A stretch of DNA of 64,000 nt from the NCBI GenBank assembly GCA_946902875.1, contig OX336358.1, forward strand, positions 16,457,194-16,521,193. Direction: 5' to 3'. Positions 44,380 to 55,764 of the stretch are shown here, piece after piece (the stretch's first letter is position 1; each line of letters opens with the position of its first letter). The notes below the pieces were generated by a model that was not told where the DNA came from, searched no databases, and saw only the letters and a program-made list of their open reading frames with translations. The DNA is from Nematopogon swammerdamellus (Eukaryota > Arthropoda > Insecta > Lepidoptera > Adelidae). The position numbers and the translations under genes were made by a program.

Positions 44380-44750
44380 CGCGTCAAACGCGGCCGACGA
44401 CGAATGACGACACATCAAGGCATTCATTGGCCGGTTGGCTACATTTTGAAGCGCCATCGTATTCCATACAAGGCGGAAGCGGCCGAATGTCCCCCCCGTC
44501 CCGCGCGGACCCGCTGCTCAGCCTTTCGAGTTGGCGCAGCGGGAAGTGCAGTGACGCGGTAGCGAGTAGAGCGACTAGCGAGCGAGCTAGGTGTGTGTGT
44601 TGCGTGTGTGGGTGTGTGCGCGCTGCGACCACACGACGAGTATTCTTGTGCTGTGCGACGTGCGATGCGATGCGACTAGCGAGCTAGGCTAGGTGTGTTG
44701 TGTGCGCGTGTGTGTGCGCATTGGCTCGCGAGTTGATAGCTGCATAATAT
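44380..44750. other. CpG-rich segment
   Basis: High density of CG (CGCGCGCGTC, GCGAGCGAGC, GCGACGTGCGATGCG) against AT-rich surroundings. It may be a promoter or the 5' end of an element carrying the transposase fragment to its right. No convincing coding exon. Confidence 0.5.
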
Positions 44751-44814
44751 TCCGTTATGTAGGTATGGACTTTGTATGGATGAATCTGTGCAGTGTTGTA
44801 ATTATAATGAATGA

Positions 44815-44998
44815 CAAACTCCTACCGATCTATCTACGTAGCACTCAAGGACAAGAGAGACTCAGTAATTTGGCACTCTTATCTGTGGAAAAGGAGTTGG
44901 TAACAAAATTGAGGAAGAAAGATTTTCACGATCGAGTAATCGAAAATTTCTTGTCTGTGTGGAACGAAGAGTGGACTTCATGTACGAATAAAATGTAA
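44815..44998 (+). pseudogene. hAT/ZMYM1-type transposase C-terminal fragment
   Basis: The end of an open frame reads TQGQERLSNLALLSVEKELV and FHDRVIENFLSVWNEEW, then stop. QERLSNLALLSVE is the hallmark of the C-terminal dimerisation region of domesticated and active hAT transposases of the ZMYM1 type. The rest of the transposase is not found upstream, so it is a fragment. A host gene with such a domain is less likely. Confidence 0.7.
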
Positions 44999-44999
44999 C

Positions 45000-46930
45000 A
45001 ATTCAAGCTTGTATGCCTGTCTCGTCGTCGTCGTGCCAGAGGAGACGTCGCTGTTGTCGGCTGCAACTCGACTGCTTTGACACAACCAGTAGGTACCTAT
45101 CTACACACAGACAAATAAATCGTAAGTGAGAAAAATAAATCATTTAAACTAAATATTATAAACTATCTATATCGTAATCGTCTTTCAGTTTTTGAACTCA
45201 TTGTGGTAGAAATAAATTAACGCGTAGGTACCTAAGTTATGAAATTATGAAAAAAAAATCCTTAGCCAAAGCCAACCCAATATTCAGGACCTTAATCGTA
45301 TAATTCAATAATTAAATTGTATCTACGTACTAATTAGGCACCACAGGCAACACTCAAAAGGAAAACAAATACCTATGCCTAATTGCAAAAACTAACAATA
45401 ATTTGTAACCACTCGCTTCGAAAGTCCGTTTACTATTAGGTAAACGTGCGCTTCAACCTGACTCGTGGCTTCAACGTAGCAAGCAACAGTCAGTAGACGA
45501 CCGCGCGGGCGGCACGGGGCGCGGGGGCGATTGCATCACGCGTGTCGCGTTCAATTTATTTTGTCGCGCATTAGTTTTAATTTGGCGATAACTCCTAAGA
45601 CATTAATTTAAATTGTATGGCGTAAAGTGCAATTATAATGTGCATGAAATGCTTAAAATAAGTAACGTATTTAATTTGATAAGGATTAATATCTTATCTG
45701 TCTAAATATCTTTTCAATTACCTACAACATTATATGTGACCATTTTTTTAAACATTACAATGGGTATACTAAGCTATCCTTAAAAGATAGACATATGCCA
45801 TCGCGGACTTTTCTGTAGAACTATAAAAGAGGAACTATTCCACCATGCATTATTTTGTCATATCTCAAAGGGATTAGGCAGCGTTTTCGATGAAAGCTCC
45901 CAGTTGGCTTGATTTTTTTCAGACATCTTCAACAATAATCGTCATATTTCAACCAATTTACAAAAAACATTAATTATCTATACATACAAACCTTCCTCTT
46001 GAATCACTCCGTCGATTGGTGAAAACCGTATGAAAATCCGTTCGGTAGTTTTCGAGTTTATCGCGTTCAGACAGACCGACAGACAGACAGACGCGGCGGG
46101 GGGACTTTGCTTTATAATATGTTAGTATTAGTATTAGTATAGTATTAGTATATATTAGTAAGTATAGTATTAGGATATTTTCCATAGTGTAGATATATTT
46201 AACTCAAAATTAAGTGGTTTTAAGAAACCGTGTTTAACCTTGTGCAAAGAAATTAATTTGCTCTAGGTGCTTAAAATGTTATCACTATTTTAATTATTAT
46301 TTTTTGCATATATTTCACTTTTTTTTTATGATAAACTAGTGTTGAAAACATGTTTATAGTTTTTCCTAATTGTGGAAACTTTACTGGTTTATGCTATTAA
46401 TTTATGTTTATTTAATTTAAGATATTATTTGTACCTTACGATAAGAATTATATTGTTTGTACGCTTTTAATTAATTAATTAATTAGTAAGTAAAGTATTT
46501 GTGAAAAACGTCGCTGGTTACATGCCTAATTGTTTATTGTTTCTACTGTCTCCATAACTTGCATTTGTATGTAATTGTTTGTTTTTCCTAAATAAATAAA
46601 TAAAATAAAATAAAAAAAGATATTTATAACTGTGTGTTTCCTTACAATAAATAAATAAAATAAAATTTACAAAAATTGCTGGAAATATCCACCTTGCACT
46701 CGGATGCAAAGAGTGGCCTTCCTCACGATGCTCTGATTCACACGAACTAGAGTGTCACTGTCACTATGATCCGGAAATGCAGCTCTTCTTCATTCTCCAC
46801 GGTGGTGGTGTGACCATCCTGGCCATAAACTAGGTCCTTGGCCCGTCCCCAGAGCCCTCACACATGAAAATCTAGCGGCCGTACATACGTCATAGTATGT
46901 TGCTCATATACATCGTCACATACAGCAGCA
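45000..46930. other. AT-rich region with an element 3' end, no gene seen
   Basis: Mostly unique-looking AT-rich sequence. Near 45995-46130 a segment with TTCGGTAGTTTTCGAGTTTA, CAGACAGACCGACAGACAGA and GGGGGGACTTTGCTTTATAA resembles the 3' end of common non-autonomous elements of moths and butterflies. It is followed by a TATTAG microsatellite. No coding gene recognised. Confidence 0.5.
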
Positions 46931-47029
46931 ACTAAGTTCCAGTTTTAGTCTCGGTAACCGGCATTTTGAATTTGCGAAACATGACATGCGCTCTCTCGCG
47001 AACGGATTGCAACATACTGACAAAAAAAA

Positions 47030-48295
47030 GAGGTAAAAAAACTTTTAAGTTAAACGGTTTTATTAAAAATAAAAAACTAGAAAAAAAACAGCCGTACAAA
47101 AAACTTGAAAATAATAAGGACACAAGCCTGGGCCTTCTTAAGATTTTACGTCTGGGTAAGAAATCGTGCAATACTAGCGTGCTGTCTTCTCATGTCGGAT
47201 GCCAAAGGGCAGATTGTGTCGCTGCGTCAGCGGAATAAGTAATAAATTGAGACTTTTAACAGACTAATATAAAAACGTGGGGCGCATGTTATTTATTACG
47301 CATATTATACTCCCCACGTTTTTATATTAGTCTGTTAAAAGTCTCAATTTATTCAAAGTCAAAAAAAGTCAAAAGTCAAAACATTTATTTTGTCTTCATA
47401 TTTAGTACACATAAGTAATTACAGTAATTCAATATTAAACAATCGTCAATTTCTTATTTCTAAATTAAAATAATGTCCATAGTACGAGTATATACATACA
47501 ATAATGTATTTATTATATTAAAATTTTAAAGAAATTTAAATTGTAAAAGGTCTTTTCGTGTAGCCACTTCGTTAGCCCCGTTTTGAAATGTTTATTGTTT
47601 TCCAGGTTGCACAGGTCTTCTGGAAGTTTGTTATAAATGTTTATACTATTGAAGTGTACACCAGTTTTGTGTTTTTGTGTCTTATGTTTTATTTGCTGAA
47701 TGTTTGACCTGTGCCTAGTGGAGTATCTGTGGTTCAGGCACTGGTATTCATTTGGTCTGTCTCTTACGTACATCGCAGTCTTCAGAACATAAACGTCGTA
47801 CATGGTTAGGAGTTTTAGCCTTTTAAATATGGGCTCACAGTGAGCATCCCATGCAGCGTTCGTCATGATCCGAGCCGCTTTTTTCTGCAACCTGAACACC
47901 CTCACAGCCTCCCCCGAGTGACCCCAGAACTCTAATCCGTATGACATTATCGAGTAGAAGTACCCAGAGTAAGCACTCTTGAGGGTGTCCAAGTCGCAGC
48001 ACTTTGACAGCGTCCTCAGACAGTAACATGCTTTGCTAAGCTTGTCACATACTTTGTCTATATGCTCAACCCATCATATTACTTATTCCGCTGACGCAGC
48101 GACACAATCTGCCCTTTGGCATCCGACATGAGAAGACAGCACGCTAGTATTGCACGATTTCTTACCCAGACGTAAAATCTTAAGAAGGCCCAGGCTTGTG
48201 TCCTTATTATTTTCAAGTTTTTTGTACAGCTGTTTTTTTTCTAGTTTTTTATTTTTAATAAAACCGTTTAACTTAAAAGTTTTTTACCTATTTTT
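47030..48295. mobile_element. Palindromic (foldback) element, copy 1, split by a LINE
   Basis: Left arm 47030-47295 begins AAAAACTTTTAAGTTAAACG and contains GATTTTACGTCTGGGTAAGA and TGTCGCTGCGTCAGCGG. The centre is CGTGGGG...CCCCACG at 47277-47320. The right arm is the reverse complement, 47305-47352 plus 48073-48295, interrupted by a LINE fragment at 47353-48072. Related copies lie at 57880-58385 and, as a half, at 61730-61980. On its right a Helitron helicase remnant follows directly, so it may be a Helitron-derived palindrome. Confidence 0.8.
47353..48072 (-). mobile_element. 5'-truncated LINE inserted in the palindrome
   Basis: A 159-residue reading (47992-47513, with upstream continuation to about 48065) carries the reverse-transcriptase C-terminus: SAYSGYFYSIMSYGLEFWGH, RLQKKAARIMTNAAWDAHCE and INIYNKLPEDLCNLENN. 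On the minus strand the 3' tail is a TTTTGAC-type tandem repeat (47356-47385). A short ATT direct repeat flanks it. No catalytic motifs are included. Confidence 0.8.
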
Positions 48296-48406
48296 TTATT
48301 TACTCGTTTTTAGTTTGATTTTTGGCTCGTATCATTCATTACATAAACTCGTCATCCTTTCCAACTCTCTCATTGCATCTTTGTTACTCGGTTTCTTACC
48401 TGTCAA

Positions 48407-48715
48407 TTACTCACAATTAAGCTCCTCAATACATAACCCTTCTAAAGACTTTACGCGACTCAATGCAACATACGCTTGACCCTCCTCAAATAGTCTGGAG
48501 CCCAAATACACGACAGCACGGTCAACAGTACTGCCCTGCATTTTATGGGCAGTGGAGGCCCATGACAAAGTTATCGGTAACATCCGTCTCTCAGCTGTTC
48601 CATAATTAAACTTTGCTGGAAACTGTATGGCTTTAGGATGGATAAGGTGTCCGCCGTCTCTTTCAAAATCAATTTGAACAGATGGTATGTCTGTTTCATA
48701 CTTTTGCGTTCGACA
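48407..48715 (-). pseudogene. Helitron PIF1-type helicase fragment
   Basis: The minus-strand reading has [20 protein letters not shown], then [20 protein letters not shown], and [20 protein letters not shown]. These are the last helicase motifs (V and VI) of the PIF1-like helicase of Helitrons. The N-terminal helicase motifs and the Rep domain are absent, and the 5' side runs into the 130-bp array. Truncated, inactive. Confidence 0.85.
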
Positions 48716-50385
48716 AGTATGGGACACTCGTCCAAACAAACCAAATGAGCCCAAACTCGAGGGGGTTACTAGTAACGGTTGAAGAGTTCCACTGTACACC
48801 TCCTGACTCCATCATCAGACCTTCGTCACCAAGTGTATTGGTAAAAGTAAGGGACACTCGTCCAAACCAACCCTATGAGCCCAAACTCGAGGGGGTTACT
48901 AGTAACGGTTGAAGAGTTCCACTGTACACCTCCTGACTCCATCATCAGACCCTCGTCACCAAGTCTATTGGTAGAAGTAAGGGACACTCGTCCAAACCAA
49001 CCATATGAACACAAACTCGAGGGGGTTACTAGTAACCGTTGAAGAGTTCCACTGTACACCTCCTGACTCCATCATCAGACCCTCGTCACCAAGTCTATTG
49101 GTAGAAGTAAGGGACACTCGTCCAAACCAACCATATGAACACAAACTCGAGGGGGTTACTAGTAACCGTTGAAGAGTTCCACTGTACACCTCCTGACTCC
49201 ATCATCAGACCCTCGTCACCAAGTGTATTGGTAGAAGTATGGGACACTCGTCCAAATCAACAAAATGAGCCCAAACTCGAGGGGGTTACTAGTAACGGTT
49301 GAAGAGTTCCACTGTACACCTCCTGACTCCATCATCACGCCCTCGTCATCAAGTGTATTGGTAGAAGTATGGGACACTCGTCCAAACCAACCATATGAGC
49401 CCAAACTCGAGGGGGTTAGTAGTAACGGTTGAAGAGTTCCACTGTACACCTCCTGCCTCCATCATCAGACCCTCGTCACCAAGTGTATTGGTCAGAAGTA
49501 TGGGACACTTGTCCAAACCAACCAAATGAGCCCAAACTCGAGGGGGTTACTAGTAACGGTTGAAGAGTTCCCCGTCCACCTCCTGACTCCATAATCAGAC
49601 TCTCGTCACCAAGTGTATTGGTAGAAGTATGGGACACTCGTCCAAACCAACCATATGAGCCCAAACTCGAGGGAGTAACTAGTAACGGTTGAAGAGTTCC
49701 AATGTCCACCTCCTGACTCCATCATCAGACCCTCGCCAAGTGTATTGGTAGAAGTATGGGACACTCGTCCAAACCAACCAAATGAGCCCAAACTCGAGGG
49801 GGTTACTAGTAACGGTTGAAGAGTTCCACTGTACACCTCCTGACTCCATCATCAGACCCTCGTCACCATGTGTATTGGTAGTTGTATGGAACACTCGTCC
49901 AAACTAACCAAGTGAGCCCAAACTCGAGGGGGTTACTAGTAACGGTTGAAGAGTTCCACTGTACACCTCCTGACTCCAACATCAGACCCTCGTCACCAAG
50001 TGTATTGGTAGAAGTATAGGACACTCGTTCAAACAAACCAAATGAGCCCATACTCGAGGGGTTACTAGTAACGGTTGAAGAGTTCTACTGTACACCTCCT
50101 GATTCCATCATCAGACCCTCGTCACCAAGTGTATTGGTAGAAGTATGGGACACTCGTCCAAACCAATCAAATGAGCCCAAACTCGAGGGGGTTACTAGTA
50201 ACGGTTGAAGAGTTCCACTGTACACCTCCTGACTTCATCATCAGACCCTCGTCACCAAGTATATTGGTAGAACTATGGGACACTCCTCCAAACCAACCAA
50301 ATGAGCCCAAACTCGAGGGGGTTACTAGTAACGGTTGAAGAGTTCCACTGTACACCTCCTGACTCCATCATCAGACTCTCGCTAA
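48716..50385. repeat. 130-bp tandem array, about 13 copies
   Basis: Unit: TGGGACACTCGTCCAAACCA, ACCAAATGAGCCCAAACTCG, AGGGGGTTACTAGTAACGGT, TGAAGAGTTCCACTGTACAC, CTCCTGACTCCATCATCAGA, CCCTCGTCACCAAGTGTATT, GGTAGAAGTA. Copies are about 90-97 percent alike by eye. It contains the palindrome GTTACTAGTAAC. A single monomer also occurs at 61985-62107 beside a half palindromic element, so the unit belongs to that element family and was expanded here. Confidence 0.93.
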
Positions 50386-50689
50386 AGTCTCGCGGGGTAA
50401 GGTACTCAAGAAGTCATCGGAATTAGAAAATTTAAAAAAATCACAGATCTCGTGCATTACACGATCTTCGAGGTACATTGAAAATGAACTCAACAAAATA
50501 AAAAAAGTATTACATTATTATATTTTTTATTATTTTTCAAAAACACAAGCGGCTTATAAAATGTAAACTAAAATTTAGACAGAAATTTTTTCTTCATTTC
50601 GTCTAAACTATTAAACTGAGAAAAAAATTTAATATGAAGAATTTAATCCTCTTCATAAAAATATATAAATATGTAATTTATTTCCAAAC
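50386..50689. other. AT-rich spacer, no gene seen
   Basis: Contains CACAGATCTCGTGCATTACA, also seen in diverged form at 53620. No gene. Confidence 0.4.
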
Positions 50690-51955
50690 AGTCAGCAATT
50701 ACACTAATTTTAAGATTATTCGTAAAATTTCGTCATTTTCAGAAAAAGCTGTTTTTATCATTTCTGAGCTGAGCAACAAATATATTTTGTTACAGGTATC
50801 TCCACAATGAGTACTAAGTGTCCTGTGTGTGTTGAGGACGTCGTTAAAGGAGTATGCAAGTCTCTGAGGTGAGAGAAAAGGGAATACTGGGCCTTATTAA
50901 AACAAGTAAGGAACGGAATGACGACAAGCACTGAAGTGGTTTGACAACGCTTTTGATTCACACCAGTTGTCGTAAAAATTACACCCGAACTGTTACAATT
51001 AAAAAAGATGTTATGGAGGCATCTACATTTGAGGAATAGGCAGAGCCGTCTCAACTCAGGTCTACAGCCCCAAAATTCGACTTCAATCAATAACAATTGT
51101 TTATTATGTGCACATACTGTAAAGGAGAAAACCAAAAAGCCTTTGGACAAAAGGAGAGTTGTACATTCAGTTGAGACTCTAACTGTTCAAAAAAGTATCA
51201 GGGAGGCGTGTTCTATGAGGAAGGATTCCTGGGGTGACGAAGTTCTAGGTCGCCTGTCCTCCATTAACGATCTTGTTGCTGAGGAGGCAGCATACCACAA
51301 AGACTGCTACTTCACTTTTGTGAAGCCTATCATTTACCCAACTCCGAAAACTGAGATATCCAGGGACAGCCATGTCACACAGGCAATGGAGGAGATTTTT
51401 GCGTACATGGAGAAAATCACCGATTGTCAGTTTGATGATTCGCCACTGGGGCTTGGTCCCTGTTACGGCACCCAGTATCTCATCTTGGGAGAAATGCTTT
51501 CCTCCATGTACGCAAAAATCTCCTCCATAGCCTGTGCACATAATAAACAATAATTTGTTCTTGAAGTCGAATTTGGGAGCTGTAGACCTGAGTTGAGACG
51601 GCTCTGCCTCTTCCTTAGATGTAGATGCCTCCGTAACATCTTTTTTAATTGTATCAGTTGGGGTGTAATTTTTACGACAACTGGTGTGAATCAAAAGGGT
51701 TGTCAAACCATTTCGGTGCTTGTCGTCATTCCGTTCCTTACTTGCTTTAATAAGGCCCAGTATTCCCTTTTCTCTCACCTCAGAGACGTGCGTACTTCCT
51801 TTAACAACGTCCTCAACACACACAGGACACTTAGTACTCATTCTGGAGATAACTGGAACAAAATATATTTGTTGCTCAGCTCAGAAATGATAAAAACAGC
51901 TTTTTCTGAAAATTACGAAATTTTACGAACAATCTTAAAATTAGTGTAATTGTTG
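50690..51955. pseudogene. Transposon-associated gene copied as a palindrome
   Basis: The plus strand from 50806 reads STKCPVCVEDVVKG, later LCAHTVKEKTKKPLDKRRVV and DEVLGRLSSINDLVAEEAAY, with frameshifts. The minus strand from 51841 starts the same protein again (STKCPVCVEDVVKG, then GILGLIKASKERNDDKHRNG) and is a less damaged N-terminal part. Arms 50690-51130 and 51535-51955 are inverted copies that include non-coding flank. The protein is a cysteine-rich type found with insect mobile elements; I cannot name its function. Neither copy is complete. Confidence 0.7.
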
Positions 51956-52665
51956 ACTGGTTAGAGATAAATTGACATATATGTATATTGTAATGAAGAG
52001 AATTAAGTTCTCTATAACTTCTTCTTACTAAATTTCTTTCTCAGATTAATAGTTTATACGATATGAAGGAAAGTTTGATTAAAAAAATAAAGTTAAAAAT
52101 GTTTTTTTGTAAATTTTCACTTTTCCGGAGCGTTTAGCTCGAAAACGGTTGAGAATTTAAAGAAAGTTTATATGATAATAGTTATAGATAATTTTAAGAG
52201 CTTTCATTTGGTGTTAGGCTATTTTTTCCTAGAATGTACCGTTTTCGAGATATGAGCGAAAAACCTAAAAATTGGACCTTTGCGCCCCCCCCTCTCCCCC
52301 CGCTCACCTCCTAGACGTCACGCCTTTAGTATGTTTACTCCCTAAGCACCCTGAACAGGTTTTTGAAGGAATCGCTTAGGTTCCTGCTCACGCACTCTAA
52401 CTAAACCCCTTTATTGACCGGACTATATTACCGATGCCTATTACGCGATTTAGCTAACTCAAATCGCAGCTGGTCTGCGGGCGCCCAAGTCAACACTAGT
52501 ATGTATAAACCCCCCGGCCCCCCGTACCTATTACTCTTATGTCTAGTGTGAACATGTGAAGCGAGAAGAATTACTATTATGCAAGTCAGCAATTATACGC
52601 AAATGACAAGTTGCCTCGCTATTGGAAAATCGATTAATTGAACAACAAACAAAATTGCAGCTGTT
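51956..52665. other. AT-rich region, no gene seen
   Basis: No coding or RNA gene recognised. A C-rich run (GCGCCCCCCCCTCTCCCCCC) lies near 52282-52301. Confidence 0.4.
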
Positions 52666-52669
52666 AGAT

Positions 52670-53430
52670 TTCCGGTGTCGACATTCAGCATAGGACGGTG
52701 CACGACGACGGTGCGTGCGTGCGGCGCGCGGCGTGCGGGCCGCACGCACGCACGCATGCAGCAAGCGCAGACGCTCGGTCGCTCGCTGGTCTCGCGCTGT
52801 TCGTGGCTGTACTCACGAGAGCTCGGCCGCAACCACCGCTGCCGCGCGCCGCTCGCTACGCACGCGAACAGCTGCAGCAGGCAGACCGCAGCAGACCGCT
52901 GGACATCAGCTGAGCATGTCGTTTCGCGTCTCCGCTGCGCTGCGGTGCGGGCGGGCGGTGCGTCGAGCCGAGCTCGACAGTCGGCGGCGCGGCGTGAACT
53001 GAGCGGAGGGCGGGCGGTACTGCGCAGCGCACAGTGCGTTGCGTGGGTCTCGCGCGACTCGTCAACAGTTCACGTCGTCCGGTCCGTTCATTGGCGATGT
53101 CGCAGTCGCAGTGTGAATGAACTTCGACCTGCCTCCGCCGCCGCCGCCCCCGCACCGAGAGCGAGACGCACGCACCTCACCTCACGCAGCCGGCGGCGCA
53201 GCGGCGCGGCACCACACCAGCGCATCTGCGATCGTTTACACCTCTGCCTGAAGGCTCATTCATTTCATTTCATTCTCCCTCCACTCGTGTCCGCGCCAAG
53301 TTACACCGGCGCGGCGGCGGCGCGGCGCGGTGGCGTCATTGCCATCGAACTTGCATTGCATTGCATTGCAGTGCAGTGCAGCACTCCTAGTAACATGGTG
53401 GCCGAACAACACATTTTGGAATTTGATTAA
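52670..53430. other. CpG island-like segment, possible first exon
   Basis: Dense in CG and much richer in GC than its surroundings. An ATG at 53116 opens a short frame MNFDLPPPPPPPHRERDART, which runs 45 codons to a stop. The segment looks like the 5' end or promoter of a gene, but I find no donor and no following exon in the window. A 251-codon frame on the plus strand is composition-driven and not supported. Confidence 0.45.
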
Positions 53431-53641
53431 GTAGGTAGGGTGGATAATATGCCAAATATCAGCCCCCCCCTAAGGAGTTTTTTTAACTTCGAAACTCTGT
53501 TGCTGCCACAATTTTATTACGGTTTTAAAAATATCGTTGATACAGTTATGGGTAGCTTGATTAATGTTTTTTTCGAAAATATTACGTAGTTTTACGTAGT
53601 TTTGTGGAAAAAAAAAATTCACAGATCTCATGCATTACATG

Positions 53642-53964
53642 TACCGTGTGGGGCCGGTACTTTAAAAGAATAGCCCCACTGCATCTCTCCCCGTGTATGT
53701 CGTATAAGGCGACTAAGGGATATGACTCCCTTCTTATATTACTAGGTGGTAGGGTTTAACCCGCCCGGGCTGATACCACCGAACTGAATGAAAGGTCGGT
53801 CGAAACGGCTATGTAAATAGTTTGTGTTTTCCGTCCAGTTCAGTGTAGCTGGCACGACCGAAGGGAAGCACTGACGTGGCACCAAGTTCATCCGGTGTTA
53901 TGGGCTGACATCACGGATGTTGTAGTTGATGTAGCCAACCGTGTCAGTATCCATAAAAAAAAAA
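53642..53964 (+). mobile_element. SINE with poly-A tail and 5-bp target duplication
   Basis: From TACCGTGTGGGGCCGGTACT to CAGTATCCAT followed by A(11). ACATG flanks both sides (53637-53641 and 53965-53969). The body has GTTTAACCCGCCCGGGCTGA and GTTATGGGCTGACATCACGG. Related copies lie at 43880-43975 (fragment) and 62167-62460 (minus strand). Confidence 0.8.
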
Positions 53965-53969
53965 ACATG

Positions 53970-55399
53970 ACCTTCGGGTACATTGAAAATTACTTTTAGG
54001 GCTTATTCAAATATAAGCGTATAGCCAGTCGCCGACTGTGAGCGTGAAACCATCCCGGTGTGGCTGAAGCGACGAACTCAACGAGCGAACGCACTCCAGA
54101 TTCTAACAGCGCGCACCTGTTCACTGTACATAATTACTTCTACTCCTCTAAATAATAACATGTACGCTCCGTCTTTGAAAGTTCTATCCTGACTGAAGTA
54201 AATACATTCATATTTTAAAATTGAAAATGTTTTTTCGTTCGCTTCAGTAGAGCCCCCTATTTTCGCTGAGAGTGTGAAATTGTCCTAGTGTCGCGAGTTT
54301 TGGGGCTACGCGAGTGGTTGAGGGCTCAAAAGACGCGTATCGGCTAGGGCTACAAGACGGTGACGGTGTTTTTTTTTCGAAAAAGTGAAAAAAAAGTTTA
54401 AATGCAAAATGTGAAAAATTATATTTATTTTTTCGAACTAAATCTCTTATATCTCAAAACTAATGTGATATCGAAAAATTAAACAAACTTATTCAGATTT
54501 GGACTTTGGGCTACATTAAAAAAAAGTATTCGTCTATGGATGATGGTTCGTGCTGTACGTGGTCCCTCAAATTTTTCAAATTTTCGCTGAGAGTGTGAAA
54601 TCGACTTTTGGAAGTGCAACAGCGTAGGAGAGCGAGGAGGAATTTCCGAATGTATGAGATAAATTGTGACAAATCGAATCACGGCTCTGCAGACCCTCGG
54701 GTGACTTTGATAGTTTGTTAGTTGGGTTGTGATGATGGAGCCGGAAGGAAGCCATAGGAACTCCTAAACTACACATGATAAACCCATCGTGTTTTGGCTC
54801 GTTGGATTTGTCTTCGCAAGTACTCTAGATAAAAGTTATTTCCAGGGTCCTGATGATGGAGCCTAACCTAACCTATTATATTAAATATAATATATTTTAT
54901 ATTTGATATTATTAATTTGTTACAACCATTCGACACTAAATTCCGTTCATACTATACGACTGAATTTATTTAATTTTTTTTTATGTTTGTCCCCTCAGAG
55001 CTTTCGACTGGGTGAACCAATTTTTATGATTCTTTTTTATTTGAAAGCTGGTAAGTAGATAGGCTACAAGGCTTCTGGCACACTTCATGAATTTTCTAAG
55101 TCCCGAGTGGAACCTTGTAACACAAAGGTAATTAGTCCCTAATGAATGACTTTTGACGTCATCGGATAGGTATTGTCACAGCATATATATGGCTAAAGCC
55201 ATATATATGCTGTGGTATTGTATTGCACATCATAAACTAGAAAGTGGCTGGTCGAGCAAGATTCAACTTGTCGATCAACATCTGCCATCATACCCCTCCT
55301 CCCATAACTACCCTTCACCTCATGTCGTCACCTCGTAGGTATGCATCTCTCATATCATAATGTATGAAGGTAATTATAGCGTTCCAATCGAGTTAGTAT
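53970..55399. other. Spacer, no gene seen
   Basis: AT-rich sequence with direct repeats of TTTTCGCTGAGAGTGTGAAA (54262 and 54584). A long perfect hairpin lies at 55177-55214. No gene recognised. Confidence 0.4.
55177..55214. repeat. Perfect hairpin, 18-bp arms
   Basis: CACAGCATATATATGGCT is followed by AA and its exact reverse complement. It can form a stem with a two-base loop or a cruciform. It could be a small RNA hairpin or the footprint of a palindromic element; no further evidence. Confidence 0.85.
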
Positions 55400-55566
55400 T
55401 GTTACGAGCACTGGGGCCGGATAGAAAATTAAACAGCACAAACTCTTTTCTATTCTTTACTTTTCAAACTTTACTATCGCATTTTTTATCTGACAACAAA
55501 ACTCCCTGTAATTTTTTGACAGCTTTCTTCTTTTTATACATCAAACTTTAGGTGGTTGTGACATCG
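55400..55566 (-). repeat. Gypsy 3' LTR
   Basis: About 167-bp direct repeat of 61032-61198; differs at a few positions (GAAAATT against GAACATT; GCTTTC against GATTTC). Confidence 0.9.
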
Positions 55567-55764
55567 TCCCCCGCTCAGATACGTTCGTCCCGAACGTAAT
55601 TCGGCCCATGGTACTGAGCCAGTCGGTCCACATGCACAATTTTGGGTTTGCTCCTTGAATTCCTTTGTATGCGGTAAGTGACATCATTGATACGAGTCAC
55701 CACCGTGTATGGCCTATCCCATCTGGTTTGTAGTTTAGGAGATTTTCCTTTTCGACGTACAGGA

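Noticed and set aside
51008..51553. 181-codon ORF as an intact gene
   Set aside because: Its second half is the antisense of the inverted copy, so it is a chimera created by the palindrome.
52675..53430. 251-codon ORF in the CpG-rich segment
   Set aside because: High GC content removes stops; the peptide is arginine/alanine-rich with no recognisable domain.
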